Assembly (NCBI GenBank): GCA_965214235.1 | Contig: CBDCBH010000003.1 | Coordinates: forward strand, 682,001 to 746,000 | DNA: 64,000 nucleotides | Direction of reading: 5' to 3' | Source of the DNA: Ilyomonas sp965214235 | GTDB lineage: Bacteria > Bacteroidota > Bacteroidia > Chitinophagales > Chitinophagaceae | Shown: piece by piece, positions 45,287 through 52,432 of the stretch | Layout: every line of letters starts with the position of its first letter | How positions within the stretch are numbered: position 1 is the first letter of the stretch | Position numbers and translations under genes: made by a program | Notes under the pieces: model-generated | Database searches by the model: none | Seen by the model: only the letters and a program-made list of their open reading frames with translations | What the model was told of the DNA's origin: nothing

Positions 45287-45607
45287 ATGAATTTAAGGCG
45301 AGACGTGTTTCAAGCCATAGCCGACCCTACAAGAAGGGCTATACTTCTGTTGGTTGCTTCGCAATCCATGACAGCCGGTGCTATAGCCTCAAACTTTGAC
45401 ACAGCAAGACCAACAGTATCAAAACACCTGCAAATACTCACCGAGTGCGAATTAGTTGAACAAAAACAAAACGGCAGGGAAATTTACTATTACATCAATG
45501 CAAAAAAAATGAAAGAAGTAGCAAGCTTTATTGAACCATTTCGAAAAATGTGGGATGACCGATTCAATAAATTAGAAACAGTAATGAAAAAATATAAAAA
45601 CAAATAA
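45287..45607 (+). CDS. ArsR-family transcriptional regulator
   Basis: A 106-residue winged-helix regulator. FQAIADPTRRAILLLV, ITASNF-like IASNFDTARPTVSKHLQIL (recognition helix) and ELVEQKQNGREIYYYI (wing) are typical. No metal-binding Cys cluster is visible, so it probably belongs to the SRPBCC-linked ArsR subgroup rather than the metal sensors. The promoter and two 16-bp dyads directly upstream suggest autoregulation. The next three genes follow within 30 bp of one another. Confidence 0.93.
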   Translation: MNLRRDVFQAIADPTRRAILLLVASQSMTAGAIASNFDTARPTVSKHLQILTECELVEQKQNGREIYYYINAKKMKEVASFIEPFRKMWDDRFNKLETVMKKYKNK

Positions 45608-45608
45608 C

Positions 45609-46076
45609 ATGGAACAAAAAACAAAAATTAATGCCGAAGATGGCAAACAGGAATTAGTGATTACAAGGGAATTTGATTTGCCTTTGGAGTTGCTTTTTAA
45701 AGCGTATGCCGAACCCGATATTGTTGAGCAATGGATGGGAACGAAAGTGCTGAAATTTGAAAGCAAAAAGCATGGCAGTTATCAATTTGAAACAACCGAT
45801 GCGAAAGGAAATAAAGTTTTTAGTGCAAATGGTGTAATTCACGAACTTCATCCGAACCAGAGAATTACACGCACATTTGAAATGGAGAATACTCCGTTCG
45901 GCGTTCAGCTTGAAATATATGAATTTAAAAAAGTTACTGACGACACCAGCAAACTTGTTATGCACGTAATATATGAATCGGTTGAACAAAGAGACCAGGT
46001 ATTAAAATTACCTTTTTCTCAAGGTATAAACTGGGCACATAACCGGTTGCAAGAAGTTGTAAGCAAATTAAAATAA
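45609..46076 (+). CDS. SRPBCC (AHSA1-type) protein
   Basis: A 155-residue START-like protein with the AHSA1 pattern ITREFDLPLELLFKAYAEPDIVEQWMG, a long beta-grip and a C-terminal helix (GINWAHNRLQEVVSKL). Such proteins bind hydrophobic ligands and are often encoded right after an ArsR gene, as here (2-bp gap). It may bind the same signal or the product of a modified metabolite. The ligand is unknown. Confidence 0.88.
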   Translation: MEQKTKINAEDGKQELVITREFDLPLELLFKAYAEPDIVEQWMGTKVLKFESKKHGSYQFETTDAKGNKVFSANGVIHELHPNQRITRTFEMENTPFGVQLEIYEFKKVTDDTSKLVMHVIYESVEQRDQVLKLPFSQGINWAHNRLQEVVSKLK

Positions 46077-46080
46077 CAAC

Positions 46081-46494
46081 ATGGCAAAGCGAAATAAAAG
46101 CATCTACTGGATAGCTACAATATGGCTTGCATTAGGAATGTTATCAACAGGAGCAGTACAATTATTCAAAGCAAAAGAAGGGCAAGGTGGCGCTGATATG
46201 ATTAAACATTTAGGCTATCCTGTTTATCTGCTAACATTGTTGGGCATCTGTAAAATTCTGGGAGTTATAGCAGTGCTGATTCCTAAATTTCCGCTGCTGA
46301 AAGAATGGGCTTATGCAGGCTTTTTCTTTATTATGTTCGGAGCTATATTTTCGCATATCGCAATAGGAGATTTCATTAGTGAAATATTTCCCTCACTGTT
46401 ACTTTTTATTCTAACTGTGGTATCGTGGTATTTCAGACCATCAGACAGAAAAATCAGGTCAATTAATATCATTGATAATTTTATTTCAACATAA
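46081..46494 (+). CDS. DoxX-like membrane protein
   Basis: A 137-residue protein with about four hydrophobic helices. The central segment HLGYPVYLLTLLGICKILGVIAVLIPKFPLLKEWAYAGF is typical of DoxX-like proteins (GYP, ARG/GCKILG, EWAYAGF). It lies 4 bp after the SRPBCC gene. Function in this operon is unknown; DoxX-like genes commonly accompany ArsR-SRPBCC pairs. Confidence 0.85.
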   Translation: MAKRNKSIYWIATIWLALGMLSTGAVQLFKAKEGQGGADMIKHLGYPVYLLTLLGICKILGVIAVLIPKFPLLKEWAYAGFFFIMFGAIFSHIAIGDFISEIFPSLLLFILTVVSWYFRPSDRKIRSINIIDNFIST

Positions 46495-46504
46495 AAATTA
46501 CAAA

Positions 46505-47095
46505 ATGAATGAAATGAATCCTAAGGTTGATTTTTATTTTAGTAAAGCCAAAAACTGGAAGGAAGAAATCAATAAAGTAAGAACGATTGTTCTTGACTGC
46601 CGCCTGACCGAAGAATTAAAGTGGGGCTGTCCTTGCTACACGTTTCAGAAAAGCAACATCGTTTTACTGCATGTGTTTAAAGAATACTGTGCGCTTCTGT
46701 TTTTCAAAGGTGCTTTGTTACAGGATGACAATGCTATTTTAATTCAACAAACAGAAAATGTGCAGTCGGCGCGCCAGGTTCGATTTACTAATATTGGAGA
46801 AATAATTAAGCTGGAGCCTATCCTGAAAGCATATATTTTTGAAGCCATTGAGGTTGAAAAAATGGGTTTGAAAGTGAATTTTAAAAAGAGCACAGAACTC
46901 ATTTTTCCCGAAGAATTTCAAAATGAAGTAAATAAAAACCCTGCCCTGAAAATCGCTTTTGATACATTAACACCGGGGCGGCAACGAGCCTATAATCTTT
47001 ATTTTTCTCAACCCAAACAATCTAAAACACGGGAGTCAAGGGTTGAAAAATGTATGCAGCAAATTCTGGCTGGAAAAGGATTAAATGATCAGTAA
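46505..47095 (+). CDS. YdeI/DUF1801-type protein
   Basis: A 196-residue protein. The first half (VDFYFSKAKNWKEEINKVRT ... LKWGCPCYTFQKSNIVLLHVFKEYCALLFFKGALL) fits DUF1801/YdhG, and the second half (FPEEFQNEVNKNPALKIAFDTLTPGRQRAYNLYFSQPKQSKTRESRVEKCMQ, read with gaps) fits the YdeI/OmdA C-terminal motif. ATG 46505 is preferred. It overlaps nothing but follows DoxX by 10 bp, so it is probably the last gene of the ArsR operon. The function is unclear; some relatives are linked to bacteriocin or stress tolerance. Confidence 0.82.
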   Translation: MNEMNPKVDFYFSKAKNWKEEINKVRTIVLDCRLTEELKWGCPCYTFQKSNIVLLHVFKEYCALLFFKGALLQDDNAILIQQTENVQSARQVRFTNIGEIIKLEPILKAYIFEAIEVEKMGLKVNFKKSTELIFPEEFQNEVNKNPALKIAFDTLTPGRQRAYNLYFSQPKQSKTRESRVEKCMQQILAGKGLNDQ

Positions 47096-47252
47096 TCTGA
47101 TGAGAAAATAAATGAATTGAATTTCTAAGGCATTATTTAATCTTGGCAGCCCATAGTTCCAACATAGGCTTTGTCGCAAAATCCTTAAACGCAAGTTTGT
47201 TTATCATTTGATTTTGATATCGCAGCAATTTCGGAACAGCGAAGCCACTTAC

Positions 47253-47834
47253 CTACTCCACCGATTGGTAATGCACCTGCAACTCACCACTTAGCAACAA
47301 TAGCTTCGTTTGCAATATCGCCGCTACCGATAACAAGTCGGTAATCTCACCCCTTTGTACCATATTGTATGCTTCATCAAACGGCAATTTTTTTATTGTT
47401 AATTGCTCTGTTTCTTCCGGCACCGCTTCGTGTTGTGATAGACCGGTAGCAACATAAAGCGTTCCCGCTTCATCGCATACCGAATTAGACAAATGCACAT
47501 CTGAAATGCGCTGCCAGTGCTTTGCCCGTAAGCCGGTTTCTTCAAGTAGCTCGCGTTGCGCAGCTTCCGGTTTTTCTTCGTTTAACGGACATCCGCCTTC
47601 CGGTATTTCCCAACTGTATTTATTCAACGGAAAACGATATTGACCTACTAAATACGTGTTCATTTGTTCATCAAGCGGCACAATACCAATCGCATGGTTT
47701 TTAAAATGCACCATTCCATAAATACCTTTATTGCCGGATGGATTAAGCACATCAAATTCTGTAACTTGTATCCATGGGTTGTTATACTTTTCTTCTGATG
47801 AAAGTATCGTCCATGGATTATTCGCTTCGTTCAT
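47253..47834 (-). CDS. Nudix hydrolase (ADP-ribose pyrophosphatase-like)
   Basis: A 193-residue enzyme with a complete Nudix box: Gly, five residues, Glu, seven residues, then RELLEETGL, as in GGCPLNEEKPEAAQ followed by RELLEETGLRAKHW. The upstream beta-strands (GIYGMVHFKNHAIGIVPLD) and length fit the ADP-ribose/NDP-sugar subgroup, although the substrate cannot be settled by eye. Starts at ATG 47834, divergent from the inositol-monophosphatase gene. Confidence 0.9.
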   Translation of the reverse strand: MNEANNPWTILSSEEKYNNPWIQVTEFDVLNPSGNKGIYGMVHFKNHAIGIVPLDEQMNTYLVGQYRFPLNKYSWEIPEGGCPLNEEKPEAAQRELLEETGLRAKHWQRISDVHLSNSVCDEAGTLYVATGLSQHEAVPEETEQLTIKKLPFDEAYNMVQRGEITDLLSVAAILQTKLLLLSGELQVHYQSVE

Positions 47835-47965
47835 GTTCTTTTTTTTTATGCTGCAAAGATTGGGTTATCATCATCACAATAACAAGCGATGAATTAATGA
47901 AAACAACAAAGCAGTATCTTATCTCTTGTTCCATATACCATGTATCTTTCTTTTATCTTCGCAGC

Positions 47966-48739
47966 ATGTTGAAACAAACCTTACTGAAAGCTACAGAAGC
48001 AGGCGCCGCAGTGTTGAAACAATTCTTTAGCGGCGAGTTCAAAATATCTAATAAAGAAGGCATTAATAATTTAGTTACCGAAGCAGATTACGAAGCAGAA
48101 AGAGCCATTTTTGAAGTAATAAAAAACGAATTTCCCGATCATTATTTGTTAAGTGAAGAAGCCGGAGAAATTGTTCAGGATTCATCTTACAAATGGATTA
48201 TCGACCCGATTGACGGAACCGTAAATTTTGCCAATGGCATCCCCATTTGTGCAGTATCTATCGGTTTGGAACAGGATGGAAAAATTATTATGGGTGCTGT
48301 TTACAATCCTATTTTAGGCGAATTTTTCTTTGCTGAAAAAGGCTATGGCGCATCGCTCAACACAAAGCAATTATCGGTAAGTGCAAAAACAAAAGTAGGC
48401 ACAAGTTGCTTGGTAACAGGCTTTCCTTATTCTTATCTTGATTCGGAAAACGGACCTTTGCAGGTGTTCGACAGGCTCATTCGCAAAGGCATACCGGTGC
48501 GGCGTTTGGGCAGTGCAGCCATTGATTTGTGTTGGGTAGCAGCCGGCAGGTTTGATGGTTTTTACGAACATAAATTAAACGCCTGGGATAGCGCAGCCGG
48601 TTATTTAATTGTTGAAGAAGCGGGCGGCAGAGTAACCGATTTGCAGGGCAATACTTACAACCCATATCAGCCGGGCATTATAGCCACCAATGGTAAAATA
48701 CATGATGAATTGGTAAGATGGGTGAACGGAGAAAATTAA
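47966..48739 (+). CDS. suhB: Inositol monophosphatase-family protein
   Basis: A 257-residue Mg2+-dependent phosphatase. Metal and substrate motifs are LVTEADYEAE, LLSEEAGE, WIIDPIDGTVNFANGIP and AWDSAAGYLIVEEAGG, all intact. The family hydrolyses inositol-1-P or related sugar phosphates and may also act on 3'-phosphoadenosines. ATG 47966 is chosen over upstream starts because it begins at the conserved alpha-helix LKQTLLKATEAG. It stands between the Nudix and thiL genes. Confidence 0.9.
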   Translation: MLKQTLLKATEAGAAVLKQFFSGEFKISNKEGINNLVTEADYEAERAIFEVIKNEFPDHYLLSEEAGEIVQDSSYKWIIDPIDGTVNFANGIPICAVSIGLEQDGKIIMGAVYNPILGEFFFAEKGYGASLNTKQLSVSAKTKVGTSCLVTGFPYSYLDSENGPLQVFDRLIRKGIPVRRLGSAAIDLCWVAAGRFDGFYEHKLNAWDSAAGYLIVEEAGGRVTDLQGNTYNPYQPGIIATNGKIHDELVRWVNGEN

Positions 48740-48844
48740 GCTACGAGTTTCGAGCGATGAGCCAACTGAGGTGAACTTTATCGCCTGACTTTATTTGCTT
48801 TGAACGCCTTGTTATTTCATTCTTCGTAGCTCAAAGCTCGTAGC
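48740..48844. repeat. Imperfect inverted repeat between suhB and thiL
   Basis: Arms GCTACGAGTTTCGAGC (48740-48755) and GCTCAAAGCTCGTAGC (48829-48844) pair over 16 positions with two mismatches, spaced by 73 bp. The spacer contains several GCTC/GTAGC words, and a further related run reaches 48874. It may be a dispersed repeat or a weak structured terminator. Confidence 0.45.
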
Positions 48845-48880
48845 TCATAGCAAACAACTCGCAGCTACTAAAATAACAAC

Positions 48881-49909
48881 ATGGAAAACACACGAACAGA
48901 AATAGAAACACTTGGCGAGTTTGGTTTGATAGATCATCTTACCAAAAATTTTGAGATACAGAATGCTTCAACAATTGTAAGCATTGGTGATGACGCAGCA
49001 GTAATTGATCATTACGGCAAGCAAACCGTTGTTACAACTGATTTACTTGTTGAAGGTATTCATTTCGATTTAATGTACACACCCTTAAAGCATCTTGGTT
49101 ATAAAAGCGTGATTATAAATTTAAGCGATGTGTATGCCATGAATGCAACGCCTACGCAAATCACGATGAGTATTGCATTCAGTAACCGTTTTAGCGTAGA
49201 GGCTTTGGATGAGTTTTACGAAGGTGTGTATGCTGCCTGCGAACGGTACAATGTTGATTTGATTGGTGGCGATACATCGGCTTCACAGAAAGGATTTCTT
49301 ATTTCCGTTACAGCTTTGGGTGAAGTGGCGCCCAACAAGTTTGTAAGAAGAAACACGGCGCAAACCGGCGATTTGCTGTGCGTAAGCGGTTTTGTGGGCG
49401 GTGCTTTTTTAGGCTTGACATTGTTAGAAAGAGAAAAAAAAATTTATTTAGAAAATCCGCAGATACAACCCGATCTGGAAGGTGAAGATTATATCGTGGG
49501 CAAAATTTTAAAGCCTGAAGCACGGCGCGATATCATTCAATTCTTCGAACAACAAAATATAACGCCAACTGCAATGATGGATGTAAGCGATGGTGTTAGC
49601 AGCGAGGCGTTGCATATTTGTAACCAAAGCGGCGTTGGCTGTCGCATCTACGAAGAAAAATTGCCTATACACGAACTGGCAAGGCAAGCCGCTTATAAAT
49701 TTGGATTCGACCCTACCGTGTGTGCGCTTAATGGCGGTGAAGATTATGAGTTAATATTTACGTTACAACAAAGCGATTATGATAAAATTGTTTTGAATGA
49801 AGACATTAGCGTAATAGGCTACCTAACACCTGTTGAAGAAGGCAAAAAATTTTTCAGCAAAGGAGGCAATACTTTCGATTTAACGGCACAGGGCTGGAAG
49901 GCTTTCTAA
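48881..49909 (+). CDS. thiL: Thiamine-monophosphate kinase
   Basis: A 342-residue AIR-synthase-like kinase that makes thiamine diphosphate. IGDDAAVID, VVTTDLLVEGIHFD, DLIGGDTSASQKG, AMMDVSDGVSSEALHI and ALNGGEDYELIFTL are the expected ATP, Mg2+ and substrate blocks. Starts at ATG 48881. No other thiamine genes are adjacent. Confidence 0.96.
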   Translation: MENTRTEIETLGEFGLIDHLTKNFEIQNASTIVSIGDDAAVIDHYGKQTVVTTDLLVEGIHFDLMYTPLKHLGYKSVIINLSDVYAMNATPTQITMSIAFSNRFSVEALDEFYEGVYAACERYNVDLIGGDTSASQKGFLISVTALGEVAPNKFVRRNTAQTGDLLCVSGFVGGAFLGLTLLEREKKIYLENPQIQPDLEGEDYIVGKILKPEARRDIIQFFEQQNITPTAMMDVSDGVSSEALHICNQSGVGCRIYEEKLPIHELARQAAYKFGFDPTVCALNGGEDYELIFTLQQSDYDKIVLNEDISVIGYLTPVEEGKKFFSKGGNTFDLTAQGWKAF

Positions 49910-50014
49910 ACATAAATTTATGAAATGTTAGTAACAGAATAGATACCGTTTTCTTTTACTCCATTTTTAAAATTATCATTTTTAATTGTATCATCTTAAT
50001 TTAAAAACTCCGGT

Positions 50015-51919
50015 TTAAACAATCGTAATCAAACCATCTACGCTTTTCACTTTTCTTTCCTGCTGCAAATAGTTCAGCACTTTCCAGAATTTGTTTTTAT
50101 TGATGTTGCCCGATACCAGTTTCAGATGGTTGATGTTAATGCCATGTTCAGGTATTTGCTTTAGTAAATGATGGGTAATACCGGCAAATTCTTCTTCGCT
50201 AATGTGAAGGCTTTTTTGGTGCAGGCAGTTATCGCAAACACCACAATTACCTGCTTTATCATCATCAAAATAAAAAGCCATAAAACGGCTCCGACATTGA
50301 TGTTCCAGCGTTATATAATCCAGCATTTTTTCTACCCGGTTGGTGTATTGCAAGCGACGTTGCAGATAGGCTTCGTTGTTAATATTAAGATACTTCGCCG
50401 GTGCGCGGTTGTGTAAGAAATGAATTTGCGGTGTTTCTTTTTGCGCCTTATAACTAATAATTCCATAAGCCTGCAAGTGATGCAGCTGCTCTTTTACAAC
50501 ATCATCATGAACTTGTAATAATTGTGCAAGCTGCCGTTCAAAAATTGAAACTTCATTGTCGAAAATATCAGGATAAGTGCGAAGTAAACATTTGATGATA
50601 GGTTCTAATTTCGGGTAACTTTTTTCAAATTCATCAATGGCATATTTATCGGTTGTGAAATTAATTTGCGATGGCAAAAAAATGTTTTCCTGAAAAGTAA
50701 TATAACCTTCGCCTTCCAACGCTTTTAAAGCATACATCACCAATGAAGTATCCAGGTGAAAATTGTTGATGAATGTTTTCATATTAAAATCACAATACGA
50801 ATCTTCACCGCTGCCAACAGGTATTTCTAAGAAGTCGGACAGATGCTGATAAATTTCCTTAATTTGTAAGATAGAAGGGAAACGCGCTGCTGGTAAGGCT
50901 TTCAGCTCATCTATGTCTTTAGCATGATATAATAAAACAGCAAATGCGCGCTGGCTATCTCTGCCCGCACGGCCGGCTTCCTGGTAATAATTTTCCAAAC
51001 AATCCGGCACATCAAAATGAACCACTGTTCTTACGTCGGGCTTATCTATGCCCATTCCGAATGCGTTAGTGCAAACAATCACTCTTGTGTTATTGTTTAT
51101 CCATTGTTGTTGCTTGTTATTTCGTTCTGATTGGGATAATCCGGCATGATAAAAATCGGCGCTGATGTTTTGATACGATAACAATTGCGCCACTTCTTTG
51201 GTTTGCCTACGGCTTTTGCAATACACAATGCTACAACCGGCAACCTTATGCAAAATCTCAATCAGCTTGTTTATTTTACTATCGCATTTAAAAACCGAAT
51301 AAGAAACATTTGGTCGCTCGAAAGATTGGCGAAAGATGTGCCTGCCTGAAAATTTCAGCTTGTGTAAAATATCATCCTGCACTTGTGAAATAGCCGATGC
51401 GGTAAGCGCCAGTACAGGAACATCGTAATCTATATTATCTCGCAATTGTGCAATGCGCAGGTAAGGCGGACGAAAATCATATCCCCACTGCGAAATGCAA
51501 TGCGCTTCATCCACTGCGATAAGATTGATGTGCAACGCATGAAGATATTCCTTAAATAATTTGGTTTCTAATCGTTCGGGCGAGAGATATAAAAACTTGC
51601 AGTCGCCATAGACAGCTTCCAGCAAGGCTTTGCGCACTTCGTAAGGCGTCATGCCGCTGTGAATGTACAATGCCGGAATGCCTTTTTTTGTAAGATTTTG
51701 AACCTGGTCTTTCATCAAAGCAATCAACGGTGTAACAACAATACACAAACCGTCTTTTACTAAAGCAGGTATTTGAAAACAGATAGATTTTCCGCCGCCG
51801 GTTGGCAACAAAGCGAGTGTATCATTGCCCTCTAAAACGCACTGTATAATCGCTTCCTGCTCGCCCCGAAACGCAGTGTGCTGCCAGTATTGCTGAAGAA
51901 TGGAAAGCGGCGATTGCAT
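50015..51919 (-). CDS. recQ: RecQ-type ATP-dependent DNA helicase
   Basis: A 634-residue superfamily 2 helicase. The order LLPTGGGKSICFQIPAL (Walker A), TPLIALMKDQV, DEAHCISQWGYDFRPPY (DEAH), LTASAISQVQDD and QEAGRAGRDSQ (motif VI) is complete, and a Cys4 zinc site (CRSRFMAFYF ... CGVCDNC) follows in the RecQ-CT domain. ATG 51919 is preferred over an upstream TTG at 51940. The last section (KTGLVxxx-like winged helix) is present; no HRDC domain is obvious. Confidence 0.95.
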   Translation of the reverse strand: MQSPLSILQQYWQHTAFRGEQEAIIQCVLEGNDTLALLPTGGGKSICFQIPALVKDGLCIVVTPLIALMKDQVQNLTKKGIPALYIHSGMTPYEVRKALLEAVYGDCKFLYLSPERLETKLFKEYLHALHINLIAVDEAHCISQWGYDFRPPYLRIAQLRDNIDYDVPVLALTASAISQVQDDILHKLKFSGRHIFRQSFERPNVSYSVFKCDSKINKLIEILHKVAGCSIVYCKSRRQTKEVAQLLSYQNISADFYHAGLSQSERNNKQQQWINNNTRVIVCTNAFGMGIDKPDVRTVVHFDVPDCLENYYQEAGRAGRDSQRAFAVLLYHAKDIDELKALPAARFPSILQIKEIYQHLSDFLEIPVGSGEDSYCDFNMKTFINNFHLDTSLVMYALKALEGEGYITFQENIFLPSQINFTTDKYAIDEFEKSYPKLEPIIKCLLRTYPDIFDNEVSIFERQLAQLLQVHDDVVKEQLHHLQAYGIISYKAQKETPQIHFLHNRAPAKYLNINNEAYLQRRLQYTNRVEKMLDYITLEHQCRSRFMAFYFDDDKAGNCGVCDNCLHQKSLHISEEEFAGITHHLLKQIPEHGININHLKLVSGNINKNKFWKVLNYLQQERKVKSVDGLITIV

Positions 51920-51936
51920 AACGCAAAGGTATTGGT

Positions 51937-52204
51937 TCAATATACTTCATCGTGTGAGCCGATAGCTATGAATACAGCATGTTCTGTATCTTCCAAATAA
52001 AATACAATTCTCAAATCGTAAGCAACAGTGAAAGTAAAACAATCCTGTAGCTTTACCTTCAGTTTATGCGTGAAGAAGCGAATGAAAAGGATTTTCTAAA
52101 AATAAATTGATTGCCTTAATGAGCAGTTCGTCTTTGTTTTTATTCTTTTTTTGCCAAGCCTTATACTCTCTTTTAAAAGCTGGTGAATAAGTTACTTTCA
52201 TCAT
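51937..52204 (-). pseudogene. RelE/YoeB-like toxin broken by a frameshift
   Basis: ATG 52204 overlaps the antitoxin stop. The protein reads MMKVTYSPAFKREYKAWQKK to LENPFHSLLHA, then stops; shifting frame at that point restores THKLKVKLQDCFTFTVAYDL and SHDEVY up to TGA at 51937. The combined product fits a RelE-superfamily toxin, so a one- or two-base indel near 52065 has inactivated it. The antitoxin gene directly upstream has an intact frame. Confidence 0.8.
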
Positions 52205-52407
52205 TCATCGTTTAATGAGGAAAGCAAATCTTCGCCTGTTGAATAATAGGTGAACTTGTTGCTTGACTGTTTGGCTTCCCCTAACGATTTTTCAATTTCA
52301 TTTATTCTTCTATCGGAAAGTTGTTTATCAACCAGCAATTTTATTTCCTGCAATTCTTCTGTGGAAAGCCGGCTGACCCTTTCTGCTACTTCGGCGAATG
52401 TGTTCAT
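52201..52407 (-). CDS. Antitoxin of a RelE-like pair
   Basis: A 68-residue helical protein (MNTFAEVAERVSRLSTEELQ ... INEIEKSLGEAKQSSNKFTY), with the layout of small antitoxins that end in a toxin-binding tail. ATG 52407 is used; the frame is open a little further up. The stop overlaps the toxin start codons. It is intact although its toxin is frameshifted. Confidence 0.7.
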   Translation of the reverse strand: MNTFAEVAERVSRLSTEELQEIKLLVDKQLSDRRINEIEKSLGEAKQSSNKFTYYSTGEDLLSSLNDE

Positions 52408-52432
52408 ATTTTTTATCACAAAATACAACTAT

